Under the pieces are notes generated by a model that saw only the letters and a list, made by a program, of their open reading frames with translations, was not told the origin of the DNA and made no database searches. The translations under genes and the position numbers were made by a program. DNA of 44,880 nt from Chitinophagaceae bacterium (GTDB lineage Bacteria; Bacteroidota; Bacteroidia; Chitinophagales; Chitinophagaceae): positions 1 through 44,880 of the forward strand of contig CANCPA010000011.1 of NCBI GenBank assembly GCA_947379895.1. The letters run 5' to 3'. This document shows, piece after piece, positions 1 to 9,942 of the stretch. How positions within the stretch are numbered: position 1 is the stretch's first letter; each line of letters starts with the position of its first letter.

Positions 1-893
1 ATATTGAAGATTGGTTTACGCCACGATTCATCCATTTCTGAGGCAGAAAACAGTTTCATCCCTTTTGGGTTTATTAAATAGGGCGTCCATTGCTTTTTAA
101 AAGATTGCTCACCAGTTAAATGATGTCCTCTGTTATATGCACCACCTTTGATGCCAAAACCAATTTTTGGGTCTATTTGCGTCATCACCCAATTATTGGC
201 CTCGGGTTGCTTGATAGGATCTACATTATTAAACGTTAATACAATCTTGCGATCCTTTACATCATTAAAATATTTTTTAAATTGAGCAAATGATTCTAAA
301 CGAAAAGCCTCCCAAGGTTCCTTTGGTATAATATACTTTTCATTTATTGGGTCGCCTTTATAGGTGTCTTCATCTCCTGTAGAACCTGTTTTTACTTGTA
401 CAAATGCGATGCAATCAAATTTATTTTGAGGCTGATTTCTCAAAAAAAGCGAGAATTGTTTAATCATTTCAAAATAATATTTTTTATAATTCTCGTTTAA
501 GTAATAAGGATTTGAATTTGCGTACTTATCATTTTTGGGTTTGTTACTTTTTACAATCACCAATGGAACACCATTTTCATACAGCCATAATGGAGCATCC
601 CCACCAACATTGATACTCATTTTTACAATTTTATGGTACTTAGCTGCCTTATTCAAAGTCTCTTGAAAAACTGAAAAGTCAAATGATTCGGGCCCTTTTG
701 CTTGCACATCAGCCCACCTTGCGGAAACTTCAATCCCTAACATAAAATCTGCTTTAGGATCAGAATAATCATCAATGCCTCCTCCTCGATCCCACACTCC
801 ATAACTTGTAACAGGAAGGGATTGTGCAGTTGATTTAATACTACTAAATAGCACTAGTGAAATCAGTATAAAATATTTAATTCCTATTCTCAT
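1..893 (-). CDS. TIM-barrel glycosidase-like protein, C-terminally truncated by window edge
   Basis: The start (ATG at 891-893) and about 297 residues are visible; the 3' part lies outside the window. A signal peptide (MRIGIKYFILISLVLFSS, cleaved near STAQ) is followed by a region clearly paralogous to the 768-residue product at 2532-4838: both have LPxTSYGxWDRGG, a W/FDFS segment, GGDAPLW or GPDAPLW, FVQVKTGxTGDE, GFGIKGGAxNRGHHLTGEQ and FSASEMD. The pattern (a Trp and FDFS near the start, a GDE after a beta strand, a conserved SEMD later) resembles retaining clan GH-A (beta/alpha)8 glycosidases, with the GDE and SEMD glutamates as candidate acid/base and nucleophile; this is inference. I do not recognise the GH family. 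It lies 45 bp downstream of the esterase gene on the same strand, so it is probably the last visible gene of the minus-strand operon. A T9SS tail is likely, by analogy with its paralogue, but cannot be seen. Confidence 0.75.
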   Translation of the reverse strand, partial: MRIGIKYFILISLVLFSSIKSTAQSLPVTSYGVWDRGGGIDDYSDPKADFMLGIEVSARWADVQAKGPESFDFSVFQETLNKAAKYHKIVKMSINVGGDAPLWLYENGVPLVIVKSNKPKNDKYANSNPYYLNENYKKYYFEMIKQFSLFLRNQPQNKFDCIAFVQVKTGSTGDEDTYKGDPINEKYIIPKEPWEAFRLESFAQFKKYFNDVKDRKIVLTFNNVDPIKQPEANNWVMTQIDPKIGFGIKGGAYNRGHHLTGEQSFKKQWTPYLINPKGMKLFSASEMDESWRKPIFN

Positions 894-938
894 AATTGTT
901 TATTTAAGGTTTAACTAAAACAATAAAACATTTATTGC

Positions 939-2354
939 TTATATCTTACTAAACTTTTGTATTCTAATTTGATGGTCTTTGCTATACGATTTTAAGAAAT
1001 AGACACCCTTTGAAAGGGACTCTACATTAAGAATCTGTTTAGAACCCAAAAACGTTTTTACAATTTGTCCCGAGGCATTTAAAATCTCAATTTTTTCAAT
1101 TGAGCTACCTGATTCTATTAAGATTTGGTTATTGACAGGATTAGGAGACATCCTGATCTCAAACTTTTCAAAATCTACTGAAACAACACTTGAGTAGGTG
1201 TATTTACCATCTTTGTCAATCGCTTTAATTCGATAATAATTGATACCTACAACAGGTTGTTCATCGCAAATAGAATATAAATTTGATGTAGAAGAGATGT
1301 TTTGTCCATTTGCACTTGCTATCTTTTCAAAATCTATTCCATTGCAACTCCGTTCTATTTCAAAATGGTCACAATTAGTTTCAGACTCCGTACCCCAATC
1401 TACTTTGATACCATTTTGTACACGATAGGCTTTCAAGGTTTCACTAAACTTTACCGAAAGGGGACTTGCTTTAATTTTTGAAAATAGCCAATCTAGTGTA
1501 TAAGGTTCTGAATCAGAATAAGTACCTGCATATTCTGTTTTGTAATCATATATAGTTGTTGTTGTAATACCTGTAAGGGTATCTGTATCTGTTTTGGTTA
1601 GTTTTCCAGAAACCCCATAAGAGTCAACCATGAAATCTTCTGTACTATGCCCTCGCTTAATGAAGGTTGTGAATTTCATTTTTGCATTTTTCAGTTTCAT
1701 ATAATTAAACAACTCCACATCACTAGTATAAGGAATAACGTTGTCTTTATCTCCGTGCATTGTCCATAAATCAAAATCCACCAATTTATCCCTATTGTTG
1801 ACTGAAATTTTGTTGCCTTCTGCTGAAGCTACTATGGCTGCTGCGAAATAATTAGGGTCGTAACTAATAAAATTATTAGCACCAAAACCTCCTGCCGATT
1901 GTCCCATTACATATATCTTGTTCATATCAACATTAAGCAGGGTTGCAATAATTTGTTTTGCCCCTTCAAAATGTTTTTTATTCCACATATCACTTTTGTC
2001 GGCCTGTAATGCAATAATATAGGTCGGATGAATTAATCGAATTGAATCACCTGCAAATTGACCATTGATTGCACGAAGGCTATTGATGTTGTAATCTTTA
2101 ATTCCAGGCGTACTAAATCCTGATGCACCATGCAAAGTAATCACTACAGGATATTTTTTGGTAGAATCGAAATTAATGGGTCGCAATAACCTATAAGCCA
2201 AAGCTTGATTGGTGCCGCCATAAACAAAATTATAAGTGTAAGGCTCATACTTATCTACCACCCATTGTGGTTGATTCCATTGGGCAAAAATTTGTATTGA
2301 AAAGATGGTCATTAATAGTAATAGCCCAATTGTACTAGTCTTTCTTCTTATCAT
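939..2354 (-). CDS. Secreted alpha/beta-hydrolase (carbohydrate esterase-like) with T9SS sorting tail
   Basis: 471 residues. A signal peptide (about 1-24, ending IQIFAQ) precedes an alpha/beta-hydrolase domain of the PHB-depolymerase / CE1-like type. The visible triad candidates are Ser153 in GQSAGG, Asp204 in HGDKDNVIP and His236 in GHST; the oxyanion region is LHGASGF near 75. From about residue 300 comes a fibronectin-like segment and then a type A T9SS sorting domain (MSPNPVNNQ, GxIVKTF, LSKGVYFLK, terminal IQKFSKI), so the enzyme is probably exported and anchored or released at the surface. Within a sulfated-glycan locus it may remove acyl groups such as acetate; the substrate is not shown by the sequence. 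The last ~170 residues are very close to those of the neighbouring glycosidase (2532-4838), which points to recent copying of the secretion module. Confidence 0.85.
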   Translation of the reverse strand: MIRRKTSTIGLLLLMTIFSIQIFAQWNQPQWVVDKYEPYTYNFVYGGTNQALAYRLLRPINFDSTKKYPVVITLHGASGFSTPGIKDYNINSLRAINGQFAGDSIRLIHPTYIIALQADKSDMWNKKHFEGAKQIIATLLNVDMNKIYVMGQSAGGFGANNFISYDPNYFAAAIVASAEGNKISVNNRDKLVDFDLWTMHGDKDNVIPYTSDVELFNYMKLKNAKMKFTTFIKRGHSTEDFMVDSYGVSGKLTKTDTDTLTGITTTTIYDYKTEYAGTYSDSEPYTLDWLFSKIKASPLSVKFSETLKAYRVQNGIKVDWGTESETNCDHFEIERSCNGIDFEKIASANGQNISSTSNLYSICDEQPVVGINYYRIKAIDKDGKYTYSSVVSVDFEKFEIRMSPNPVNNQILIESGSSIEKIEILNASGQIVKTFLGSKQILNVESLSKGVYFLKSYSKDHQIRIQKFSKI

Positions 2355-2531
2355 TTTACCTAAGTTTAATATCTATGTAATCTTAAAAAATGTAAAACAC
2401 CTCTTCTTTATTCAGTCTAACTGTAATTTTATAACCATAAGTCATTTAAAAACTTTTAATTCTTTAGGGTAAATTATAAAATTTAAAGAATAAAAAGTTA
2501 CCCTTTTACAGAGGATTATTTATTACAGCTA

Positions 2532-4838
2532 TTATATTTTACTAAACTTTTGTATTTTAAATTGATTGTCTTTGCTATACGTTTTTAAGAAAAAGACACC
2601 CTTTGAGAGTGACTGAACATCAAGTGTAAGTTTTGTACCCAAAAATGTCTTCACAATTTGTCCTGCTGCATTTAAAATCTCTATTTTTTCAATCAGTTTA
2701 CTTGACTCAATGCGAATTTGGTTACTAACAGGATTGGGCGACATCTTAAATTCAAACTTGTCATAATCTGCTGATACAACTCTTGAATAAGTGTATTTAC
2801 CATCCTTATCTATTTCTTTTATGCGATAATAATTAGTGCCTAAAATTGGTTGAGCATCATAAATAGAATATGAATGGGAGGTTGAAGAGAGACCTTGTCC
2901 CTTAACGGTTGCTATAATTTCAAAATCTATTGCATTGTTGCTGCGTTCTATTTCAAAATGGTCACAATTGATTTCAGATGCCGTAGCCCAATCTACATTG
3001 ATACCATTATTAAATTGATAGGCTTTTAATTGTTCAGAAAACTTCACATCAAGGGGAATACTTTTCCTTGAAATTGTTACTTCTATACCATTAAAAATAT
3101 CATTAATAGTATCCGTGTTTGCCAAAGTAAAATCCGAACCCAATAATCCACTACCGTTTGCTATTGCATCTGTAATACTAAAAGTTACAGTTTTCCATGT
3201 ATTATCACCTACTCCTGTTACTTGAACGGCATCTTTAATGCCTGATGAAGACTTATACCTAAAAGACCATTTTGAACCTGCCTTCTTATCTAACCAAATA
3301 ATCTTGAATCCTAAAGTATCAGGTATGCAATTGGTAAAGACTGCTGAATCAAATTTAAAATACATCGTATTTTTACCAGTAGCATTTTCAAAAGAACGGG
3401 CAAATCGGTCATATTTTGAAGATAAGCTATCTAATTTCCCACGTACCCTAAATAATCCAATTGAAGTGGAATCAGGATTGATTTGTGTAAAAAAGCGTTC
3501 AATATTCCCCTCCGCAATATCCCAACCTGCGTCATTAAACCCTATTTGATTTGCTCTTTGATAAACCTGCCCTTGAATAACAGATGAAGTATCATCCATT
3601 TGCGCCCCCCTATTCTTATACTTTGGGTTATTACATATAGCTAGATAACGTGCTACTGTTGTCATATTACCTTTGCCATATACATTGTTGGAAAACTTTT
3701 TAGTATCAGCTGAATTTAATCCTTCGTGAAAAACACAAAAAGCTGTAGTTGCCGTAGCGGGATATACTTGTTGTGCATACCGAGTAAACATTCTAAATGT
3801 TTCCCTAGGGCTAGTAATAGTCGTTACATAAGTCATTGCATCTGCACTCAAATTATAGGTAGATAACCCTACATTTATGCCTGCAAGTGCCGCCCAATAA
3901 AAACCAAGGTCAGGATTAATAGCAAAGTATCCATTCTTCCAAGTTTGATCCATTTCAGAAGCTGAGAATAACTTTAAACCTTTAGGATTAACCAAATATT
4001 TGTAAAGAGATTCTTTGTAGCCTTGCTCACCAGTTAAATGATGCCCCCTATTGAATGCACCCCCTTTAATCCCGAAACCAATGGTAGAATCTATATTGGT
4101 AGTCGCCCAGTTCCAAGCATATACTTCATTAGGGTCTGATGGATCAATGTCATTAAAAGTTAATACTATTGGATTATTAGGTACATCATTAAAATATTCT
4201 TTGTATTTCTGAAAAACCTTCAAACGGAACGCATACCAATCCTTATCTGGTATTTGATATTTCACAGAATCAACTTTACCCTTATAAGGAATTTCGTCTC
4301 CAGTACAGCCAGTTTTAACTTGAACAAACGCAATTAATTTGAATTTTCTTTGAGGTTGATTTCTTAGAAAATTGGAAAATTGTTTTAAAAATAGCCATAA
4401 ATAATCTTGATAGGTTTGGCTTAAATATTCTGGATAAAAAGGCCAGCCTGTTTTATCATTCCCTCCATTTGTAGTTACTTTTTGAACTTGTGGATACGGA
4501 TTATTAGTAGTGTCCTTATCGTTATCATACATCCAAAGTGGTGCATCAGGACCTACATCAACACTAAACCGAATTAATTTATTATTAGTATATGCTTTAT
4601 CCAATTCTGTCTGAAAAGATGAAAAATCAAATGTTCCTTTAACTAGTTCAATATTTTCCCATTTTTCCGAAGCCTCGATACCCATAACAAAATCAACATT
4701 TGGATCCTTAAAATTTTTAATTTTTCCACCTCTATCCCATGCACCATAACTAGTAATTGGGAGAGATTGTGCAGTAGATTGTATGTTACCTAAGAGTACT
4801 CCAAAAATCAAGAGGGTACATGCGAATACTTTTTTCAT
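2532..4838 (-). CDS. Secreted TIM-barrel glycosidase-like protein with T9SS tail, family not recognised
   Basis: 768 residues with a signal peptide (1-24, ending STAQ). The catalytic region (about 25-590) shows features of clan GH-A barrels: W60-ENIE followed by FDFSSFQ at 70-76, GPDAPLW at 96-102, FVQVKTGCTGDE ending at E182 (candidate acid/base), GFGIKGGAFNRGHHLTGEQ near 254-272 and FSASEMD with E295 (candidate nucleophile). Residues ~460-590 may form a beta-sandwich module. The end is a fibronectin-like segment and a type A T9SS sorting domain (KMSPNPVSNQ, SKGVFFLK, terminal IQKFSKI). It lies 180 bp downstream of susD and is followed by the esterase, so it is probably the main surface-acting backbone enzyme of this arm. 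A beta-galactosidase or endo-galactanase role fits the galactose genes at the other end of the locus, but that is inference. I cannot place it in a numbered GH family. Confidence 0.8.
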   Translation of the reverse strand: MKKVFACTLLIFGVLLGNIQSTAQSLPITSYGAWDRGGKIKNFKDPNVDFVMGIEASEKWENIELVKGTFDFSSFQTELDKAYTNNKLIRFSVDVGPDAPLWMYDNDKDTTNNPYPQVQKVTTNGGNDKTGWPFYPEYLSQTYQDYLWLFLKQFSNFLRNQPQRKFKLIAFVQVKTGCTGDEIPYKGKVDSVKYQIPDKDWYAFRLKVFQKYKEYFNDVPNNPIVLTFNDIDPSDPNEVYAWNWATTNIDSTIGFGIKGGAFNRGHHLTGEQGYKESLYKYLVNPKGLKLFSASEMDQTWKNGYFAINPDLGFYWAALAGINVGLSTYNLSADAMTYVTTITSPRETFRMFTRYAQQVYPATATTAFCVFHEGLNSADTKKFSNNVYGKGNMTTVARYLAICNNPKYKNRGAQMDDTSSVIQGQVYQRANQIGFNDAGWDIAEGNIERFFTQINPDSTSIGLFRVRGKLDSLSSKYDRFARSFENATGKNTMYFKFDSAVFTNCIPDTLGFKIIWLDKKAGSKWSFRYKSSSGIKDAVQVTGVGDNTWKTVTFSITDAIANGSGLLGSDFTLANTDTINDIFNGIEVTISRKSIPLDVKFSEQLKAYQFNNGINVDWATASEINCDHFEIERSNNAIDFEIIATVKGQGLSSTSHSYSIYDAQPILGTNYYRIKEIDKDGKYTYSRVVSADYDKFEFKMSPNPVSNQIRIESSKLIEKIEILNAAGQIVKTFLGTKLTLDVQSLSKGVFFLKTYSKDNQFKIQKFSKI

Positions 4839-5018
4839 TTTACATTTTTTAGAGTTGTTATACTTTTTGTCAGCTTAATTTGCTTTTTATTTTAAAGTGA
4901 TTTTTTAAGAATAATTCAGGGAAAGAATCCTATATGATCAATGGGAACTATCATTCAAACTATTTAAATTCAATAAATGCATGTTTTAAAAGCAAATTTC
5001 CATTTTAAATCAACTTGA

Positions 5019-6587
5019 TTACCAGCCGGGATTCTGTGGTTGCATTCCAGCATTCATCGTTAAGTCATTATCGGGAATAGGGAAATATTTGTATTTATTA
5101 TCTATCAAATCTAAACGATATTTCTGCCTGATATTTAATCGTTGATAGTCAAACCATAACTGCATTTCAAAACAAAGTTCCCGACGCCTTTCTGCAATAA
5201 TAAGATCCATAAGGTTTCCAGTAGGTATAGTTCTACCTAAACCTGCCCTTTCTCTTACATCAGCTACTCTTTCACTTGCATTAGTTAAATCGCCTAAAGC
5301 ATAAAGTGTTTCAGCATACATCAATAAAACATCGGAATATCTCAAAACGGGTATGTTATCTCCAAAACGAACCTTATCTGCCGAACTCGTATGATATACA
5401 TAAGTGGTAGGTTGCATAGGTATATTATTGGCTGAAATTTGATAATCGCTCCAATACTTCTTAAATGTTAGAAATTTTATACCAGTAGGATAAGTTATTG
5501 TTGCATTAGTTTTATTGATGTATTGAAGAAAAAAAGTAGCCGACTTACGTGTGTCTGCATCCGAAAACTCACCCAAAAATGCGGGTAAAGAACGTACTGC
5601 ACCAATTTCGGTAGATAAGATCCCCGTTCCTTTTAGACCAGTAAGAGCAGCAAGACCATTGCCCAATTTAATATCAGAAGCTTCTATATACTGAATAGAA
5701 AAGATGTCTTCTTTACCATTCTCGCTTTCTGCTTTAAAAACATCAAAATAATTGGTTGTTAATCCATAGCCTTGAGAACCACTATACACAGAATCACATA
5801 AATCTCTTGCTTTAGTGTACATTTCTGTTTTATCAAAAGTATTCTCATACAAATTTGCATTTGATGCAATTGAAGAGGCAATGGTCAAATATACTTTTGC
5901 TAATAATGCCTGTGCTGCTCCCTTTGTTGCTCTGCCAGGTTGATACCCTTGATAATCTGTTAATGGATTCCCGCTCGTAGCACTGCCATAAGTAGCATAT
6001 ACATTCCAAGTTGGTAAATCTGTCGAAGCAACTTTCAAATCTTCAATTATTTGATTATATACCACATTTTCGTGAACCTTTTTGGGATAGGCATCCGATA
6101 GCGATTCAACCCCATAATTTAATGGAACCTGTCCCCACATACGAACTAAATTGAAATAGCAGAGTGCTCGTGCAAATTTTGCTTCAGCCAATATCCTTTT
6201 AGCAGAATTTGGGTTTATATTTTCAACTTTCAATAACTTAATAAGCATACTCGCTCTATTTATACATACCCACATCCGTTTCCAAGCCTTTTCAATATCT
6301 GTTAAATCTTGCAGCCCATAATTCATGGTCATAAAGCCAGGAGTTGTATTTACAGTCCCTGTTGGAGCCTCTAGCATTTTAAACAAGGTGTAATCGTTGT
6401 TTGGATAATTAAAATATGTGTCCCTTAATCCAGCATAAACACCATTAAGAGCTGAAATTCCTTGCTGTTCATTTACATAAAAGTTAGTTGATTGAGCGGA
6501 ACTATATACTGTTTCTTCCAAATATTTTTTGCAAGAAGACAACGTGAAAAGAAGTATAATTACTGTGAAAATTTGTATTTTCTTCAT
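5019..6587 (-). CDS. SusD/RagB-family outer-membrane glycan-binding lipoprotein
   Basis: 522 residues. The N-terminus is a lipoprotein signal with the lipobox LSSC, Cys19 being the lipidated residue, followed by KKYLEE as is usual in SusD proteins. The body shows SusD features: an N-terminal helical region with LNGVYAGLRD, WKRMWVCINRASMLI, AKFARALCYFNLVRMWGQVP and PLTDY, and a C-terminal RagB-type region with PVLRYSDVLLMYAETL, VRERAGL and IIAERRRELCFEMQLWFDYQRL, ending YKYFPIPDNDLTMN-x-QNPGW. It sits 19 bp downstream of susC, the standard tandem arrangement, and would cap the SusC transporter on the cell surface and bind oligosaccharides. Ligand specificity is not readable from the sequence. 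The family assignment is secure. Confidence 0.97.
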   Translation of the reverse strand: MKKIQIFTVIILLFTLSSCKKYLEETVYSSAQSTNFYVNEQQGISALNGVYAGLRDTYFNYPNNDYTLFKMLEAPTGTVNTTPGFMTMNYGLQDLTDIEKAWKRMWVCINRASMLIKLLKVENINPNSAKRILAEAKFARALCYFNLVRMWGQVPLNYGVESLSDAYPKKVHENVVYNQIIEDLKVASTDLPTWNVYATYGSATSGNPLTDYQGYQPGRATKGAAQALLAKVYLTIASSIASNANLYENTFDKTEMYTKARDLCDSVYSGSQGYGLTTNYFDVFKAESENGKEDIFSIQYIEASDIKLGNGLAALTGLKGTGILSTEIGAVRSLPAFLGEFSDADTRKSATFFLQYINKTNATITYPTGIKFLTFKKYWSDYQISANNIPMQPTTYVYHTSSADKVRFGDNIPVLRYSDVLLMYAETLYALGDLTNASERVADVRERAGLGRTIPTGNLMDLIIAERRRELCFEMQLWFDYQRLNIRQKYRLDLIDNKYKYFPIPDNDLTMNAGMQPQNPGW

Positions 6588-6606
6588 ATTTATTTTTTTT
6601 AAAATT

Positions 6607-9600
6607 TTAGAAAGTTACGTTTATGCCAATTGTATAGATAATAGGTCTTGGATAGCCAAAATTATCGTACGCCAAGATACTAGAACTTTGATTTGTAGCC
6701 CAACCACCCGGTTCAGGTTGAACATTCTCAGGATCTGTACCCCTATATTTAGTCAATAAGAATGCATTTTGAACACTTCCAACTATGGATGCACTTCTTA
6801 CAAATGGTATTTTATTAGCTGGCAATTTATAGGATAAGGCAATGTTTTGAACCCTTACGAAACTACCATCTTCCACACTCGTAACATTTGCTGACATACC
6901 GTTAGCACTTATAGAACCTAATTTTGGAACAGTAGTATGAATATTGTTTGGTGTCCATCTATTTAACATTCTAGTGGAGACAGTTGTTGCTGAACCCCAC
7001 GGGTCATTAAATTTATTAGTGTTAAATAGATTGGTATTCATTAATAGGTCATTAGACGCATTATATACATCTTTACCATAAACAGAATTGATAAATATGT
7101 TCAAACTCCAATTCTTGTAGGTAGCATCAAACCCTAAGCCAAGTGTAAATTTAGGATGTGGGCTTCCTACAACTGTACGATCATAAATGTTGATGATTCC
7201 ATCACCATTTACATCCTTATACTTTATATCACCCGGTTTTGCAGTGGGCTGTATAAGCGTTGTATTACCACTTGTTGCGTTTTTAATAGCATAATTATTT
7301 ATTTCGTTTTGATCTGCAAAAATACCTAGCTGAGGAACTTCCCAAAACACTCCATAAGCTTTGCCTTCAGCTACATAACCGGTATATTTATTTGAATTTA
7401 TAAATTGACCGCCTCCTCCAAGCCATTTTGTTATTTCATTTTTATATTGAGAATAAACGATGTTTGACTTTAATTTGAAATCTTTAGTACTAATGATATC
7501 TCCATTCAATTTAAACTCAAAACCAGTATTAGTCATATCTCCACCATTTCTTGTCGATGAGGCGAACCCTGAAACGCCTGGCAATGGAAACCCTTTGACC
7601 AATAAGTCGGAAATTTTTCTGATATATACCTCCCCACTAAAGTTTACTTTATCCTTCCACAATGCAATGTCTGCCCCTAAGTTATAATCACTTGTAACTT
7701 CCCATTTGAGATTAGGATTGCTAAAGGTTTGGGGTGCTTCTGCAGCTACGCTCGTATTACCGTAGGCATAAGTTGGAGTTGATACTGCCAACCCAAGACT
7801 GTAAATAGATCCTTGTGCTTGATAAGGGAGAATATTTGAACTTCCAGATTGCCCACTACTCAGCCTCCATTTCCAACTTGAAATAACTTTACTATCAGCA
7901 AGAAAACTTTCTTTCGACATTTCCCAGGCTAGTGCAATTCCAGGAAAGAAAGCCCATCGGTTATTAGCCCCAAATTTCGAAGAGCCATCATATCTACTAG
8001 TGATGGTAACAAAATATTTATTATCATACTTATAATTAATTCTTCCAAGAAACCCAACTAATGATTCTTTACTTTTACTCGAACCATAACCCGTTGTAGA
8101 TGCTCCTGCACCCAAATTATAAGGCCCATAAATATCTGTATTAAATTGGGTAACATCACCTACACCGGAGCCATTCATTAATTTCTCAGATAACTCAAAG
8201 CCTCCTAAAAAGGTAATCGAATGTTTGCTTTTTGTTAAGGCATAAGTAAGTAAATAATTATTGGTATATTCTTCGATTTTATTAGTAATTATATTTGCTA
8301 GCCCACTTGTTAAACTCCCTTCTAAGGTAGTAGCTGGCAAATAAGATAGTCTTTCCCTGGAATTTGAATTGTATTTTAAGCTAGCTTTAAATTTAAGTTC
8401 TGAACTTATAGTGAAATTCAGAAACACATTAGTCAAAATGATGTTTCTTCTATCTATATCTGTAGAGTTCGCTAATCGTGCTAATGGATTTTCATACGCT
8501 TTTGGTTCTCCCAACATATTGCTCAAATTATAACTACCATCTTTGTTGTAAATGGGAGTCACGGGTGTAATACCATATATAGATTCTATAGCGGCCTGTC
8601 CATCTGCTAGATGATTATAAGTTTGTCTTGTGATATTTCCAGTATAGCCAAATTCAACATCTTTTGTGAGTTTTGAGGTATTACTTAAACTTAAATTCAA
8701 CCTATTGTAATCTTGATTACGAAATAATCCATTATCTTTTACATAGTTAATACCAAAACCCGTAGTGGATTCCCCTTTACCATAATTTATTTTCAAACTA
8801 TGATTTTGAAGTCTCCAAGGCTGTTCTGCTTCCTTAGCCATATTATATCCATCTCCCCATGTAGCAGAATCCTTTTGTAAAAAGCCAACAATTTCAGTAC
8901 TAGGTGAAATGATGTCTGGTCGATTGGATCTCATTTCATAAAAAAGTTTTGCATAATCTTTGGCGCCAACTAACCCAATATACCTTGCCGTACTTTTAAC
9001 AGTGAAAAAGCTAGAATAGGTGGTTGTTGTTTGTCCATTCTTAGGTTTATTGGTGGTAATTAGAACGACTCCATTTGCACCTCTCGAACCATAAATAGCT
9101 GTAGATGCAGCATCTTTTAAAATTTCTAAAGAACTAATATCAGCAGGGTTTAAAAAACTAATATCATCAGCATATATACCATCTATAACATATAATGGCT
9201 CTCCTGTTCCATTAATAGAACTAAGCCCCCTTATTTTTATGGAAGTAGCCCCACCCGGTTCATTACCTGTATTACGAACATAAACACCCGCCGCTTTTCC
9301 TACCAATCCAGAAACAGCATTTGAGGTTAATTCTTTATTTAAATCGCTCCCTTTAATGCTTGATATACTACCTGTAACATCTGAACGACGCACAGTTTCA
9401 TATCCAATGACTATAACTTCGTCTAAACCTGCTATGATTGGTTTTAATACCACATCAACAGAAAGCCTATTATTTATTTCAATCGTTTGTTTATCCATTC
9501 CAATATAGGAAATCTTCAATTTATCTGTAGGCAATGCCTCAATTGAAAATTCTCCTTTTTCATTTGTTCTTGTCAATGCAGTTCTTCCAACAACTAAAAC

Positions 9601-9732
9601 GGTAGCACCTGCTAACCCCACCTTTTTTTCATCGGTAATCACTCCCTTTATGATTGACTTTTGTGCAAAAACACCATGGCTTAGTGATAGTAGTGTCAAA
9701 ATGCATAATCCTAATTTTACAATCGCTCTCAT
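6607..9732 (-). CDS. SusC-family TonB-dependent outer-membrane oligosaccharide transporter
   Basis: 1041 residues. A signal peptide (1-23, ending GVFAQ) is followed by a carboxypeptidase-D-regulatory-like domain (about 26-98), a TonB-box-like strand (EVIVIGYETV, 105-114), and a plug domain with the SusC signature IRGLSSINGTG-EPLYVIDGIY around 167-190 and EILKDAASTAIYGSRGANGVVLITT. The rest is a long beta-barrel ending in a C-terminal aromatic strand (YTIGINVTF), the usual outer-membrane insertion signal. It would import oligosaccharides released at the surface, powered by TonB-ExbBD. It forms a pair with the SusD gene 19 bp downstream. A 210-bp gap separates it from the upstream sulfatase and holds a REP-like hairpin, so susC may have its own promoter or differ in expression from the upstream genes. 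Confidence 0.97.
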   Translation of the reverse strand: MRAIVKLGLCILTLLSLSHGVFAQKSIIKGVITDEKKVGLAGATVLVVGRTALTRTNEKGEFSIEALPTDKLKISYIGMDKQTIEINNRLSVDVVLKPIIAGLDEVIVIGYETVRRSDVTGSISSIKGSDLNKELTSNAVSGLVGKAAGVYVRNTGNEPGGATSIKIRGLSSINGTGEPLYVIDGIYADDISFLNPADISSLEILKDAASTAIYGSRGANGVVLITTNKPKNGQTTTTYSSFFTVKSTARYIGLVGAKDYAKLFYEMRSNRPDIISPSTEIVGFLQKDSATWGDGYNMAKEAEQPWRLQNHSLKINYGKGESTTGFGINYVKDNGLFRNQDYNRLNLSLSNTSKLTKDVEFGYTGNITRQTYNHLADGQAAIESIYGITPVTPIYNKDGSYNLSNMLGEPKAYENPLARLANSTDIDRRNIILTNVFLNFTISSELKFKASLKYNSNSRERLSYLPATTLEGSLTSGLANIITNKIEEYTNNYLLTYALTKSKHSITFLGGFELSEKLMNGSGVGDVTQFNTDIYGPYNLGAGASTTGYGSSKSKESLVGFLGRINYKYDNKYFVTITSRYDGSSKFGANNRWAFFPGIALAWEMSKESFLADSKVISSWKWRLSSGQSGSSNILPYQAQGSIYSLGLAVSTPTYAYGNTSVAAEAPQTFSNPNLKWEVTSDYNLGADIALWKDKVNFSGEVYIRKISDLLVKGFPLPGVSGFASSTRNGGDMTNTGFEFKLNGDIISTKDFKLKSNIVYSQYKNEITKWLGGGGQFINSNKYTGYVAEGKAYGVFWEVPQLGIFADQNEINNYAIKNATSGNTTLIQPTAKPGDIKYKDVNGDGIINIYDRTVVGSPHPKFTLGLGFDATYKNWSLNIFINSVYGKDVYNASNDLLMNTNLFNTNKFNDPWGSATTVSTRMLNRWTPNNIHTTVPKLGSISANGMSANVTSVEDGSFVRVQNIALSYKLPANKIPFVRSASIVGSVQNAFLLTKYRGTDPENVQPEPGGWATNQSSSILAYDNFGYPRPIIYTIGINVTF

Positions 9733-9855
9733 GTTCTGTATTTAATTATTGTTTGAGTTGTTTAATTTTTTTTCTTCCTTCTTTTATGAGTTATCGTTTA
9801 AATCAATTCCATTTTTTAAATTCCATTAATCCTACAAGGTTTTATAAACGTTTTT

Positions 9856-9909
9856 GTTAGAATAGTCAAATTACTAACCCTATAAGGACTTCAAGCCCCT
9901 TATAGGGTT
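9856..9909. repeat. REP-like palindrome, copy 1 of a 54-bp dispersed repeat
   Basis: The core at 9876-9909 is an inverted repeat with perfect 12-bp arms (AACCCTATAAGG at 9876-9887, CCTTATAGGGTT at 9898-9909) around a 10-nt loop. The preceding 20 bp also match a second copy at 19817-19870, in the same orientation. It lies between the stop of the sulfatase (9943) and the start of susC (9732). Read on the minus strand it is not followed by a U-run, so it is better seen as a dispersed palindromic repeat than as a classical terminator, although it could stabilise or attenuate the transcript. Confidence 0.85.
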
Positions 9910-9942
9910 GGATTTATTTAAATGATTCTCTTTTGTAAGTCG

